From Verrucomicrobiota bacterium (lineage in GTDB: Bacteria > Verrucomicrobiota > Verrucomicrobiia > Opitutales > Opitutaceae): DNA of 64,000 nucleotides. A program made the position numbers and the translations under genes. Under the pieces are notes generated by a model. That model was given only the letters and a program-made list of their open reading frames with translations. It ran no database searches and had not been told where the DNA came from. Positions 12,967 through 21,927 of this stretch are shown here, one piece after another (positions within the stretch are counted from its first letter, which is position 1; each line of letters begins with the position of its first letter). The stretch lies in the NCBI GenBank assembly GCA_023443455.1, contig JAEZUE010000054.1:1-64000 (forward strand). The letters are read 5' to 3'.

Positions 12967-14067
12967 TCACTTCCCCGGTCGGTTTTGTCCCCCGGTCGCC
13001 GAAAACGCGGGATCGAGGAATCGCCGGTAATGTTCCGCGAACTCCTGCGGGCGCTCGGACATCGGCACATGGCCGCAGTCGCGAAGAATCACCGACTCCG
13101 ATTGGGGAAGACCGCGTTCCAACACGATCACACTCGAGAGATCGCGCATCCGATCCCGATCCCCCCAGAGGACCAGGGTCGGCACCGCGATCCGAGATAG
13201 GGCGGGCTCGAGCGCCTCCATCTCCGGAGTGATCTGGCTCAGGATCACATCATGGTTGTCCGCCATCATCCGCGCCCGATCGACCAGCACCCGTTTGACG
13301 AAGCCGGGAATCTCCGGCACCTGCACCACCAGAAAGTCCATCCGGCGATCGAAATCCCCGAGCGTCCTCACAACCAGCGGCGGCCGTTCCCCACTGCGGA
13401 TGCCCTCTTCCATGTCGCTCAGCACAGGCGAGCGCACACCCGTGCAATCAACCAGCGCGAGCGACCGCACTCGCTCCGGGTGAGCGACCGCATAGTGGCC
13501 CGCGATCTGGCCGCCCATCGAGTTTCCCGCCAGATGAAACCGCGTCAGCCCCAGCACCTGCGCCAACCGTTCCAGACGCCGGACCTGCTCCTCCATCCGA
13601 TAGGACGCACCGTCCACGAACGAGCTCTCGCCGAAACCGGGCAGATCCGGCGCGACCACGTGAAAGGCGGGTGTCAGATCCCGGGCACATCGGGTCCAGT
13701 TGTCCTTGTCCGCACCGAATCCGTGCAACAGGACCACCGTTTCGCCAGCTCCACCCTCCAGATACGCGATCGAGTGGTCGTCCACCTGCACCCGCCGAAG
13801 CACCAGCCCCGCCGCAGTACGCTCGGACCTCTCGTTGTGCTGCACCAACCACCGGGGAACCGCACCATGGAAAACCGCCGCGGCAGCGATCACCCCGAGC
13901 AGCAGCGACGCCCAGTGCCACCACGCAATCCGTCGAGCGACGCGGTGGCGGCACACCGGTTCCGGCGCCGTCTGCGCCGGCGCACCCGCTGAAGCCATGG
14001 GCATCGCCGGTCCAGGCACAGCGGGATCGGCGCCGGGCGGAAGGGCGTTCGCATCAAGTTTGTTCAT
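12967..14067 (-). CDS. Membrane-anchored alpha/beta hydrolase
   Basis: 366 residues. An N-terminal membrane segment (WWHWASLLLGVIAAAAVFHG) precedes an alpha/beta-hydrolase fold: LLHGFGADKDNW (oxyanion loop), DLPGFGESSF, FHLAGNSMGGQIAGHYA (nucleophile elbow, Ser), PTLVLWGDRDRM (acid Asp) and RDCGHVPMSERP (His). All three catalytic residues are present. Substrate unknown; similar proteins are esterases or meta-cleavage hydrolases. The reading frame is open far upstream, but only the part from the ATG at 14067 looks coding. It diverges from lptD, leaving about 270 bp that should hold both promoters; I saw no clear motif there. Confidence 0.85.
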   Translation of the reverse strand: MNKLDANALPPGADPAVPGPAMPMASAGAPAQTAPEPVCRHRVARRIAWWHWASLLLGVIAAAAVFHGAVPRWLVQHNERSERTAAGLVLRRVQVDDHSIAYLEGGAGETVVLLHGFGADKDNWTRCARDLTPAFHVVAPDLPGFGESSFVDGASYRMEEQVRRLERLAQVLGLTRFHLAGNSMGGQIAGHYAVAHPERVRSLALVDCTGVRSPVLSDMEEGIRSGERPPLVVRTLGDFDRRMDFLVVQVPEIPGFVKRVLVDRARMMADNHDVILSQITPEMEALEPALSRIAVPTLVLWGDRDRMRDLSSVIVLERGLPQSESVILRDCGHVPMSERPQEFAEHYRRFLDPAFSATGGQNRPGK

Positions 14068-14334
14068 GGCCGACCAGGTATTCAAAGCCTCCACCGCATT
14101 GCGCGGGGCCAACGCGGAGGAGCGCGGAATCGATGGAGGGGGATGACTCGGGAAAATGCCCCGAACCGGAACCGTCCCGCCCGGAAGCGTGGAGAATGCA
14201 ACCACCCCGCGGCCCGATGTCGAGAGCGAGGATACCGGGCGCCTCGCCCCATCGACCATCCCCAGAACCGGCGTTCCCCGGCTCCGCAGCGGGAGATTGC
14301 ACCACGCCGCGGATTCCTTTTCGCTGCCGGCCGC

Positions 14335-16434
14335 GTGAAGCTTCGCCAAACCCTCCTCGTCCCCTTTCTCGCCCTTGCCGCCGCCGCGCGCAGCCTTGCC
14401 GCGGACCAGGCCCTCGACCTGGTGTCGACCACCGACAAGCCGATCGAATTCGACTACAACACCAAGCAGATGGTCGTGCTCGATGCCCGGCTGACCTACG
14501 GCGACCTCATCCTCACTGCCGACGAGATCCGCTACGACGACCAGAAGGCCGAGGCCCACGCCCGCGGCCACATCGTGCTCACCCGCGGCGACATCCGCCT
14601 CATCGCCGACGAGGGCACCTACACCCTCGCCGACGGCAAGGTCCACCTCGTCAACACCAAGGCCGGCTACTACCCGCTCTACCTCCAGGGCGGTACCCTC
14701 GAGGGCAATACGCACGAGTTCACGCTCCATGACGCCACCCTCACCTACGGCGAACCCGGCTCGTTCAGCCCCACCCTGCGCGCCGAGTCGATCGACTTCA
14801 TCGAAGGCAAGAGCTTCCGCGCCCACCACGCCCACCTGCGCGTCGGCCCCGTGCCGCTCGTGCCGCTGCCCGTCTTCAGCCAACGCCTCGACACCCCGCC
14901 GATGGAGACCGACATCCGCGCCGGCTTCCGCAGCTCCACCGGCGCGTTCCTCGACGTCACCGCGCTCGCCCCGGTGTCGAACGGCATCCATCTCGGCCCC
15001 GAAATCGGCGTCTACACCAAACGCGGCCTGATCCTCGGCCCGGCCGCCAGCTACGACACCCTGCGCGGCGACACCTCGCTGGTCGGCGCGCTGCGCAGCG
15101 GCTGGATCTACGATCTCGGCAGCCGTGAAGACCGCGGCCTCGACAGCGAGGGCCGCCAGATCGGCCGCCACCGCGGCTACATCGACTGGCGCCACCTCGA
15201 GAACTTCGGCGACAAGATCTCGCTGATGGCGCAGGTCGGCTATTGGAGCGACTCGGAGATCATCCGCGACTACGCCCGCCACCGTTTCGCCCGCAACCAA
15301 CAACCGGAGACATTCGTCGGGGCCAGCTACACCGAGGACAACTTCGTCGGCTCGGTCTTCGCCCGCTTCCAGACCAACGACTTCCAGATCACCCGCCGCC
15401 GCGAGCCCGAGGTCTCCGTCAAGCTGCTCGCCTCCCCGCAGGACCTCGGCGTGGTCCAGCGCGGCCACGTCGCCTTCGTCAACCTGCGCGAGGACGCCTC
15501 CACCGTCTCCCCCGAGCTCTCCAGCGAACGCCTCGACGTGTTCTACGGGCTCGAGCGCCCGACCGCCGTCACTCCGTGGCTCACCTACACGCCGGTCGTC
15601 GGCGGCCGCGTCTCCCACTATTTCTCGCCGCTGGGCGACAAGGACGACTACACGCGCGTGCTCGGCCAGGTCGGCGGCGACATCCGCGCCCGCGCCTTCG
15701 GCCAGTTCGACGTGCAGAGCGAGCGCTGGGGCATCGACGGCCTGCGCCACCTCGTCGAACCGTTCGCCCAATACCGCTACATCCCCGATGCCGAGAAGGG
15801 CGCCGCCTACATCCCCGACATCGACCGCTCCGTCTTCTCGACCCGCCTCCTGCCGATCGACCTGGGCGACATCCGCGCCCTCGACGAGCTGCACGAGATC
15901 AACACCCTGCGCTACGGCCTGCAGCAACGCCTCCAGACCCGCGACGCCAAGGGCGGCGTGCGCGACCTGATCGTGCTCACCCTCGCCCAGGACCGCCACT
16001 TCAACCGGCTCGTCGCGCCCACCCTGCGCCGCAGCTCCGACCTCCACGCCGACATCGCCCTGATGCCCGCGCCATGGATACGCTTCGACGCCTTCCAGCG
16101 CCTCGACCCGCACAGCTGGCGCCTCGAGGAGTTCAACTCCGGATTCACCCTCACCGACTCGCAATTCTGGACCGCCCGCTTCGGCACCCAGTTCCTGCGC
16201 GACCAGCTCGAGGAATACACTCTCGACGCGAGCATCCGCCTCAACGAGCGATTCACCCTCACCGGCCTTTGGCGCTACGACGCCGTCGACTCGCAGTTCT
16301 ACGAGCAGGCCTACGGCATCCGGCAGACCTTCCGCAACCTCTGGTCCATCGAGTACGCGCTCGCCTTCTACGAAGGCCAGCGGCGCGAGTCCGGCATGCA
16401 GTTCCGCATCTCGCTCGAAGTGTTCGATTTTTAG
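14335..16434 (+). CDS. lptD: LPS-assembly protein, outer-membrane beta-barrel
   Basis: About 699 residues from a GTG that opens a signal peptide (VKLRQTLLVPFLALAAAARS). An OstA-like N-terminal domain follows (LDARLTYGDLILTADEIRYD, AHARGHIVLTRGDIRLIADE), then a long LptD barrel domain of alternating strands ending in an aromatic residue (RISLEVFDF), as outer-membrane barrels do. LptD inserts lipopolysaccharide into the outer leaflet. Only few cysteines are seen, so the disulphide switch of the E. coli protein is apparently absent. It is separate from the kdsC-lptB operon by about 5 kb. A frame upstream of the GTG is open but lacks a signal peptide. Confidence 0.85.
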   Translation: MKLRQTLLVPFLALAAAARSLAADQALDLVSTTDKPIEFDYNTKQMVVLDARLTYGDLILTADEIRYDDQKAEAHARGHIVLTRGDIRLIADEGTYTLADGKVHLVNTKAGYYPLYLQGGTLEGNTHEFTLHDATLTYGEPGSFSPTLRAESIDFIEGKSFRAHHAHLRVGPVPLVPLPVFSQRLDTPPMETDIRAGFRSSTGAFLDVTALAPVSNGIHLGPEIGVYTKRGLILGPAASYDTLRGDTSLVGALRSGWIYDLGSREDRGLDSEGRQIGRHRGYIDWRHLENFGDKISLMAQVGYWSDSEIIRDYARHRFARNQQPETFVGASYTEDNFVGSVFARFQTNDFQITRRREPEVSVKLLASPQDLGVVQRGHVAFVNLREDASTVSPELSSERLDVFYGLERPTAVTPWLTYTPVVGGRVSHYFSPLGDKDDYTRVLGQVGGDIRARAFGQFDVQSERWGIDGLRHLVEPFAQYRYIPDAEKGAAYIPDIDRSVFSTRLLPIDLGDIRALDELHEINTLRYGLQQRLQTRDAKGGVRDLIVLTLAQDRHFNRLVAPTLRRSSDLHADIALMPAPWIRFDAFQRLDPHSWRLEEFNSGFTLTDSQFWTARFGTQFLRDQLEEYTLDASIRLNERFTLTGLWRYDAVDSQFYEQAYGIRQTFRNLWSIEYALAFYEGQRRESGMQFRISLEVFDF

Positions 16435-16530
16435 TCCGCCCCACCCCGGTTTCCCCGTCGGCGAGGGAGCGCCACCCATCCGGGTGCGTGCGCTCCACGT
16501 CCGCCCCATCTCCGTATCCGCTCCGCAACG

Positions 16531-17787
16531 ATGTCCTCTCCCGCCGCCAACCCGACGCCCCCCGGTGCGGGTCGTGCCCACCGCCAGCTCGCCATCTTCG
16601 GCGAACTCCTCCGCTCGATCCTCCACGCCGCCCGCCACGAGTCCGCCTTTCCCTCCTTCCTGCAGCAACGGCTCGGCCGCGACCGCCGCTTCGGCTCGCG
16701 TGACCGCCGTCTCTACCGCGCCCTCGCCTACTCGGCCGTCCGCCACCTCGTCTGGCTCGAGAAGACGCCCGCCGAAGACCGCCCCCTCGTTGCGCTCTGG
16801 CTCGCCGGCGACGAACCCGTGATCACTGGGCTGCGCGAACTGCTGTTGGCCGACTGGCCCCAACTGCCCCCCTCGCTCGCCGAACGCGCCACCCTGCTCT
16901 CCGCCCGCTACGACAAGGGGTTCTCCGCCGACTCCCTCTTCCCCGAGTGGCTTTCCGCCGAAGCGCCCACCCTCACCGGCGCCGAGCGCGACGTCCTCCT
17001 GACCCGCCCGCCACTGTGGTTGCGCATGCAGGGCGCCGCCGCGCAGCACGTCGACGACTGGCTGCGCAGCGAGGGCATCCCGGTACGCAGCACCGCCGAT
17101 CTGCCCGACGCCCGTGCGATCCTCGCCGAGACGGATCTGAGCCACAGCCCGCTCCACGAGTCCGGCGCCTTCGAAATCCAGGACCTCGGTTCGCAGCTCA
17201 TCCTGCACCTCGCCGCGCCGATACCCGGCACGCGTTGGCTCGACGCCTGCGCCGGAGCCGGCGGCAAAACCCTGCAACTCGCCCAACTGCTCGGCCCCAC
17301 CGGCCACGTCGACGCGACCGACATCCGCCCCGCCGCCCTCGCCGAACTCCGGCAACGCGCCACCCGCGCCGGGCTGGCCAACATCGCCACGCTCGACCAA
17401 CCGCCCGCCCCCGAGACCCGCTACGACGGCGTGCTCGTCGACGCGCCCTGCAGCGGCTCGGGCACATGGCGGCGGCACCCCCACCTGCGCTGGCAGACCA
17501 GCACCGCCGATCTGCGCCGCCATCATCAGCGCCAGACCGAGATCCTCTTCGACCAAGCCGACTACGTGCGCCCCGGCGGCCGCCTCGTCTACGCCACCTG
17601 TTCGCTCGCGCGTACCGAAAACGAGGACACAGTGTCCGCCTTCCTCGCCGCCCACCCACAATTCCGGGTGGTTGCGCCCGCCAGGACCTTTGCTTGCCCG
17701 GCCAACGAACTCGGCACCACGATCCCGCCGCACGTGCACGACTCCGACGGCTTCTTCGTGAGCGTGCTGGAGCGCAGCCCGGAGTAA
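16531..17787 (+). CDS. rsmB: RsmB/NOP2-type rRNA cytosine-5 methyltransferase
   Basis: 418 residues: a NusB-like helical N-terminal domain (SRDRRLYRALAYSAVRHL) followed by a class I methyltransferase of the NOL1/NOP2/sun family: LDACAGAGGKTLQLAQLL (AdoMet loop), VDAPCSGSGTWRRHP with the PC cysteine, and VYATCSLARTENEDT with the TC catalytic cysteine. It should methylate cytosine in 16S rRNA. The domain order fits RsmB, but another paralogue with a different target base is possible. The stop lies 27 bp before a hairpin-repeat cluster. Confidence 0.85.
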   Translation: MSSPAANPTPPGAGRAHRQLAIFGELLRSILHAARHESAFPSFLQQRLGRDRRFGSRDRRLYRALAYSAVRHLVWLEKTPAEDRPLVALWLAGDEPVITGLRELLLADWPQLPPSLAERATLLSARYDKGFSADSLFPEWLSAEAPTLTGAERDVLLTRPPLWLRMQGAAAQHVDDWLRSEGIPVRSTADLPDARAILAETDLSHSPLHESGAFEIQDLGSQLILHLAAPIPGTRWLDACAGAGGKTLQLAQLLGPTGHVDATDIRPAALAELRQRATRAGLANIATLDQPPAPETRYDGVLVDAPCSGSGTWRRHPHLRWQTSTADLRRHHQRQTEILFDQADYVRPGGRLVYATCSLARTENEDTVSAFLAAHPQFRVVAPARTFACPANELGTTIPPHVHDSDGFFVSVLERSPE

Positions 17788-17814
17788 CCCCACGCCCCAT
17801 CCGGCACGCCAGCA

Positions 17815-17978
17815 CGTGGCGCAGGCGTCCCTGCCTGCGACCCTCGATCCCGGCCAGCTCCCGCGCCCTCGCTCAACCACCCACGCCCTCCCCTGCGTCT
17901 CGCATCCGCCACCGCCGGCACGGAGGCCGGCGCCACACCCCATCCGGCACGCAAGACCGTGGCGCAGGCGTCCCTGCC
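17815..17978 (+). repeat. BIME-like GTGG hairpin cluster 2
   Basis: A lone right arm at 17815-17835 with a decayed left arm before it, then a full pair 17917-17978 (left arm 17917-17937, right arm 17958-17978). The linker between them carries the shared CCAGCTCCCGCGCCCTCGCT and CCCTGCGTCTCGCATCCGCC stretches found in other clusters. It fills most of the 362-bp gap between rsmB and pyrB; the remaining 170 bp show no gene. Confidence 0.9.
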
Positions 17979-18149
17979 TGCGATCCCCGATCCCGCCCGC
18001 GCTCCGACCCTCCGCTCCGGGCCTTTAGCCACCTGCGCAACGCCCGAGGGCAACCACTCCGGTTTTCCGCTTTGACCGGCCCGGCCGCGGGTTCCAGAAA
18101 CAGCCCTCACGGCCGCGAACTCGCACCCATCGCGGCCGCTCCCATATCC

Positions 18150-19097
18150 ATGGCCTGGAACCGCAAACACCTCATCGGCATCGAAGAGCTCAACCGCGAC
18201 GAGATCGAGACGATCCTCGGCACGGCGGCCACGATCCGTCACTTCCTCGACCGCGGCGCCAAGAAGCTTGGCGCCCTGCGCGGCAAGACCGTCGTCAACC
18301 TCTTCCTCGAACCGAGCACCCGCACCCGCCTCGCCTTCGAGACCGCCGCCAAGCGCCTCGGGGCCGACGTCGTCGCCTTCGACGCCAAGGCCAGCTCCAC
18401 CACCAAGGGCGAGACGCTGCGCGACACCGCCGAGAACATCCAGGCCCTCGGCGTCGACATGATGATCGTGCGCCACGCCGCCGCCGGCTCTGCGCAGTAC
18501 CTCAGCGAACGCCTCTCCATCCCGGTGATCAACGCCGGCGACGGTTCCCACGAACACCCCAGCCAGGCCCTGCTCGACGCGTACACCATCCGCGAGCGCC
18601 TCACCCACCTCGCCGGCCGCAAAGTCTGCATCCTCGGCGACATCCTCTTCAGCCGCGTCGCCCGCTCCAACATCTGGCTGCTCACCAAGCTCGGCGCCAA
18701 GGTCACCGTGGTCGGCCCCTCCACCCTCGTCCCGCACTGGTTCACCAGCATGGGCGTCGAGGTCTCGCACAACCTCAAGTCCGCCCTCGCCGATGCCGAC
18801 GTCGTCATGCTTCTCCGAATTCAGCACGAGCGGCAGAACTCGTCCCACTTCCCCTCGCTCGGCGAGTACACCAGCATGTTCGGCCTCAACAAGACCCGCG
18901 CCAGCTGGCTCAGCCCCGAGGCCATCATCATGCACCCCGGCCCGATCAACCGCGGCGTCGAGATCGACAGCGACCTGGCCGACTCCGAACGCTCCGTCAT
19001 CCTCGAGCAGGTGACCAACGGCATCGCCGTGCGCATGGCCATCCTCTACCTCTGCGCCGGCGGCGACCCCGAGAAGGTCGGCCAGCACGTCGAGTAA
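18150..19097 (+). CDS. pyrB: Aspartate carbamoyltransferase catalytic subunit
   Basis: 315 residues. Carbamoyl-phosphate site FLEPSTRTRLAFE near residue 50, SSTTKGETLRDTAENIQALG, NAGDGSHEHPSQALLDAYTI, and the aspartate-binding region LRIQHERQ; C-terminal IMHPGPINRGVEIDSDLAD. It joins carbamoyl phosphate and aspartate, the first committed step of pyrimidine synthesis. Length matches the catalytic chain; no regulatory pyrI is nearby. It sits 46 bp upstream of pyrC in the same direction, so the two form an operon. A longer upstream frame is a shadow of rsmB; the ATG at 18150 starts the conserved MAWNRKHLIGIEEL. Confidence 0.95.
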   Translation: MAWNRKHLIGIEELNRDEIETILGTAATIRHFLDRGAKKLGALRGKTVVNLFLEPSTRTRLAFETAAKRLGADVVAFDAKASSTTKGETLRDTAENIQALGVDMMIVRHAAAGSAQYLSERLSIPVINAGDGSHEHPSQALLDAYTIRERLTHLAGRKVCILGDILFSRVARSNIWLLTKLGAKVTVVGPSTLVPHWFTSMGVEVSHNLKSALADADVVMLLRIQHERQNSSHFPSLGEYTSMFGLNKTRASWLSPEAIIMHPGPINRGVEIDSDLADSERSVILEQVTNGIAVRMAILYLCAGGDPEKVGQHVE

Positions 19098-19143
19098 CCC
19101 GCCCCCGCCCGCAACCTTTCCGCCGCCTCCCGGCCCACCGCCC

Positions 19144-20439
19144 ATGCCCAAGTACCTCTGGATCTCCAACGCCCGCGTCATCGATCCCGCCAACAAACGC
19201 GACGCCGAGGGCGACCTCTTCGTCGCCGACGGCAAGATCGTCGCCAAGCTCACCGTCGAACAGAAAAAGAAGGCGCAGAAGATCAACGCCCGCGGCCTCG
19301 TCGCCGCCCCCGGCTTCGTCGACATCCACGTCCACTTCCGCGAGCCCGGCCAGACCCACAAGGAGACGATCGAGACCGGCACCCGCGCCGCCGCCGCCGG
19401 CGGGTTTACCACCTGCGTGTGCATGCCCAACACTACGCCGCCGGCCGACAACCCGGGCACCATCCAGTTCATCAAGGACGCCATCGAGCGCTCCGCCATC
19501 GTCCACGTCTACCCGACCGGTTGCATCACCGTCGGCATGAAGGGCGAGGCCCTCTCCGGCATCGGCTCGCTCGCCCGCGCCGGCTGCGTCGCCATCACCG
19601 ACGACGGCATGTGCGTGCAGAACAACGAGCTCATGCGCCGCGCCGTCGAGTACGCGAAGATGTTCGGCATCCCGGTCATGGACCACTGTCAGGACTCGGC
19701 CATGACGCAGGGCGCGGTCATGAACGAGGGCTTCATGTCCACCAAGCTCGGCCTGGGCGGTTGGCCCAACGCCGCCGAGGACGTGATCGTCTCGCGCAAC
19801 GTCATCCTCTCGACCTACGCCGGCCACCAGATCCATCTCCAGCACCTCAGCTCGAAGTACTCGGTCGAACTGGTGAAACGCGCCAAGGGCCGCGGCGTGC
19901 ACATCACCGCAGAGGCCACCCCGCACCACATCGCGCTCACCGACTCCGCGCTGGCCGGCTACGACACCCACTTCAAGATGAACCCGCCCCTGCGCACCGA
20001 GGAGGACCGCAAGGCGATCATCGCCGGCCTGCGCGACGGCACCATCGACTGCCTCGCCACCGACCACGCCCCGCACACCAACTACGAAAAGGACAAGGAG
20101 TTCGACCATGCCCCCTTCGGCATCCTCGGACTGGAGACGGCCTTCCCGGTCTGCAACCAAGTCCTGGTGAAGGAGAACCGTTTCACCCTCCGCCGCCTGG
20201 TCGAGCTCATGACGATCAAGCCCGCCGAGGTATTGAAACTGCCCGCCGGCACCCTCTCCGAGGACGCCGTCGCCGACATCGTGCTCTTCGATCCCGAGGA
20301 ACAGTGGACGTACGACGCCGTGCACGGCTTCAGCAAGTCCGCCAACTCCCCGTGGGACGGCCAGAAACTGCGCGGCCGCGTGAAGACCACCATCGTCGCC
20401 GGCAAGATCGTGTATCAGGACGGCAAGATCGTCGCCTGA
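19144..20439 (+). CDS. pyrC: Dihydroorotase
   Basis: 431 residues, class I dihydroorotase. GFVDIHVHFREPGQTHKETI carries the HxH zinc ligands and substrate Arg, CMPNTTPPADNPGTI the asparagine loop, DHCQDSAM and QIHLQHLSSKYSVEL the later metal ligands, and CLATDHAPHTNYEKD the catalytic Asp. It closes carbamoyl aspartate into dihydroorotate, the step after pyrB, with which it is co-oriented. A strong terminator follows after 25 bp. Confidence 0.95.
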   Translation: MPKYLWISNARVIDPANKRDAEGDLFVADGKIVAKLTVEQKKKAQKINARGLVAAPGFVDIHVHFREPGQTHKETIETGTRAAAAGGFTTCVCMPNTTPPADNPGTIQFIKDAIERSAIVHVYPTGCITVGMKGEALSGIGSLARAGCVAITDDGMCVQNNELMRRAVEYAKMFGIPVMDHCQDSAMTQGAVMNEGFMSTKLGLGGWPNAAEDVIVSRNVILSTYAGHQIHLQHLSSKYSVELVKRAKGRGVHITAEATPHHIALTDSALAGYDTHFKMNPPLRTEEDRKAIIAGLRDGTIDCLATDHAPHTNYEKDKEFDHAPFGILGLETAFPVCNQVLVKENRFTLRRLVELMTIKPAEVLKLPAGTLSEDAVADIVLFDPEEQWTYDAVHGFSKSANSPWDGQKLRGRVKTTIVAGKIVYQDGKIVA

Positions 20440-20459
20440 GGCAGGGCACAGACCGCAAC

Positions 20460-20496
20460 GTAGGGGCGTCGCTCGTCGACGCCCTTTTTCTTTTTC
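20460..20496 (+). terminator. pyrBC terminator, also a GTAG-headed REP-like hairpin
   Basis: GTAG is followed by a perfect 8-bp stem (GGGCGTCG with CGACGCCC, loop CTCGT) and then TTTTTCTTTTT. It works on sequence grounds as a Rho-independent terminator. The GTAG head directly before a hairpin is the hallmark of REP elements, and the same design recurs at 58393 and 60943 with different stems. Confidence 0.8.
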
Positions 20497-20503
20497 CCGA
20501 TCC

Positions 20504-21003
20504 GGCACGGAGGCCGGCGCCACGCCCCAACATTCGGCACGCAAGCGCGTGGCGCAGGCGTCCCTGCCTGCGACCCCCGATCCCGGCCAGCTCCCGGGCC
20601 CTCGCTCCCGCGCCCTAACCCACAGCCCACGCCGTCCTCTGCGGCTCGTATCCGCCACCGCCGGCACGGAGGCCGGCGCCACGCCCGACCATTCGGCACG
20701 CCAACCCGTGGCGCAGGCGTCCCTGCCTGCGACCCCCGATCCCGGCCAGCTCCCGCGCCCTCGTTCCCGCGCCCTCGCTCCACAGCCCACGCCGTCCCCT
20801 GCGTCTCGCACCCGCCACCGCCGGCACGGAGGCCGGCGCCACGCCCCAACATTCGGCACGCAAGCGCGTGGCGCAGGCGTCCCTGCCTGCGATTCTCGAC
20901 CCCGGCCGGCTCCCGCGCCCTCGCTCCCGCGCCCTCGCTCCACCACCCACGCCGTCCCCTGCGTCTCGCACCCGCCACCGCCGGCACGGAGGCCGGCGCC
21001 ACG
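20504..21003 (+). repeat. BIME-like GTGG hairpin cluster 3, tandem array
   Basis: Three full pairs (20504-20568, 20663-20727, 20823-20887) and a last left arm (20983-21003). Left arms are spaced 159, 160 and 160 bp apart, so the whole unit including linker is tandemly repeated. It accounts for nearly all of the 630-bp gap between pyrC and the CPBP gene. No gene is supported here; open frames through it are translations of the repeat. Confidence 0.92.
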
Positions 21004-21072
21004 CTCCCCCTACCATCCGCGACCCGCTCTTCAGCCTTGGTTCGGCCCGAGGACTCTCCCAACATCCGCGCG

Positions 21073-21927
21073 ATGCCCGACCTGTCCTCCGCCGCCTCCG
21101 CGATCCTGCTCCTGCAAGGCATCCTCGTGCTCGGCGGTGTGGCACTGGCCGGAGCGTGGTTCTTTGCACCGGCACTGAGGACACGACGCCGCGGTCCCAC
21201 CCACATGCCTCGTTGGGATGCCGCCCTCGGCGACACCTTCCTCATCGCCTGGATCGCGCTCTGTACGTTCTTCGTCGGATCGCTGCTCGCCGGCAGCATC
21301 ATGAAGCAATTGGGGCTCGAGCCCACCGATGGCTGGGCCTCCGTCATCGCGGTCCTGGGATTCCAAGGATCGATGATCGCCGTGCTCGCGGTCTTTGCCC
21401 TCTACCGCCGTTCCCTCGGTCGCCCCCTGCCCCCAACTGAAGTCCGCCCGGCCGAGCCGCTCGCCGATCGGGCCCTCGTTGGCGCCGCCGTCTTCTGCGT
21501 GGCGATGCCGTTCGTGGTCGGCACCAGCTACCTCTCCACCCTCGCGATGAACAGCCTCGGGCTCCCGATCGACAACCAGGAGCTCGCCAACATTTTCGCC
21601 ACGGCCGACTCTCCGCTTCTCGTCCTAGCCCTCACCGTCGTGGCAGTGATCGTGGTTCCGGTGAGCGAGGAGGTGCTCTTTCGCGCCGGGGTCTTCCGCA
21701 TCCTCGCGCGCTACCTGCCACACTGGGCCGCAGTCCTCATCAGTGCCCTGGCCTTCGCAGCCCTCCACGGCAGCATGGTTCACTTCATCCCGCTCACCGT
21801 GCTCGGCGCGATCTTCGCCCTCGCCTACGAACGTTCCGGCAGCCTGCTCGTGCCGATCACCGCGCACGCCCTGTTCAATCTGAACTCCATCATCGGCCTG
21901 CTCGCCGGTCTCGGCGCCACTTCGTGA
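21073..21927 (+). CDS. CPBP family intramembrane metalloprotease
   Basis: 284 residues with about seven membrane segments. The CAAX/Abi signature is clear: VPVSEEVLFRAGVFR (the EExxxR motif), FAALHGSMVHFIP (FxxxH) and PITAHALFNLNS (HxxxN). Relatives cleave inside membrane proteins; bacterial members act in bacteriocin self-immunity or protein modification, and the substrate here is unknown. I took ATG 21073 rather than an earlier GTG that would add residues overlapping the repeat array. Its TGA overlaps the GTG start of thiL. Confidence 0.85.
   Translation: MPDLSSAASAILLLQGILVLGGVALAGAWFFAPALRTRRRGPTHMPRWDAALGDTFLIAWIALCTFFVGSLLAGSIMKQLGLEPTDGWASVIAVLGFQGSMIAVLAVFALYRRSLGRPLPPTEVRPAEPLADRALVGAAVFCVAMPFVVGTSYLSTLAMNSLGLPIDNQELANIFATADSPLLVLALTVVAVIVVPVSEEVLFRAGVFRILARYLPHWAAVLISALAFAALHGSMVHFIPLTVLGAIFALAYERSGSLLVPITAHALFNLNSIIGLLAGLGATS

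Noticed and set aside
12967..17943. A single minus-strand frame of 1658 codons across hydrolase, lptD and rsmB
   Set aside because: Only the last 366 codons look coding. The rest is antisense to lptD and rsmB and runs open because of high GC; its translation is Gly/Ala/Glu/Arg-rich without domains.
20504..21003. CRISPR array
   Set aside because: The spacing is about 160 bp, the intervening DNA is itself conserved between units, the arms are inverted pairs, and no cas gene is present.
20415..21347. Proteins with repeated GSQAGTPAPR or GRDACAT sequence
   Set aside because: They are translations of the hairpin repeat in various frames, found in every cluster, with no ribosome-binding context or conserved end.
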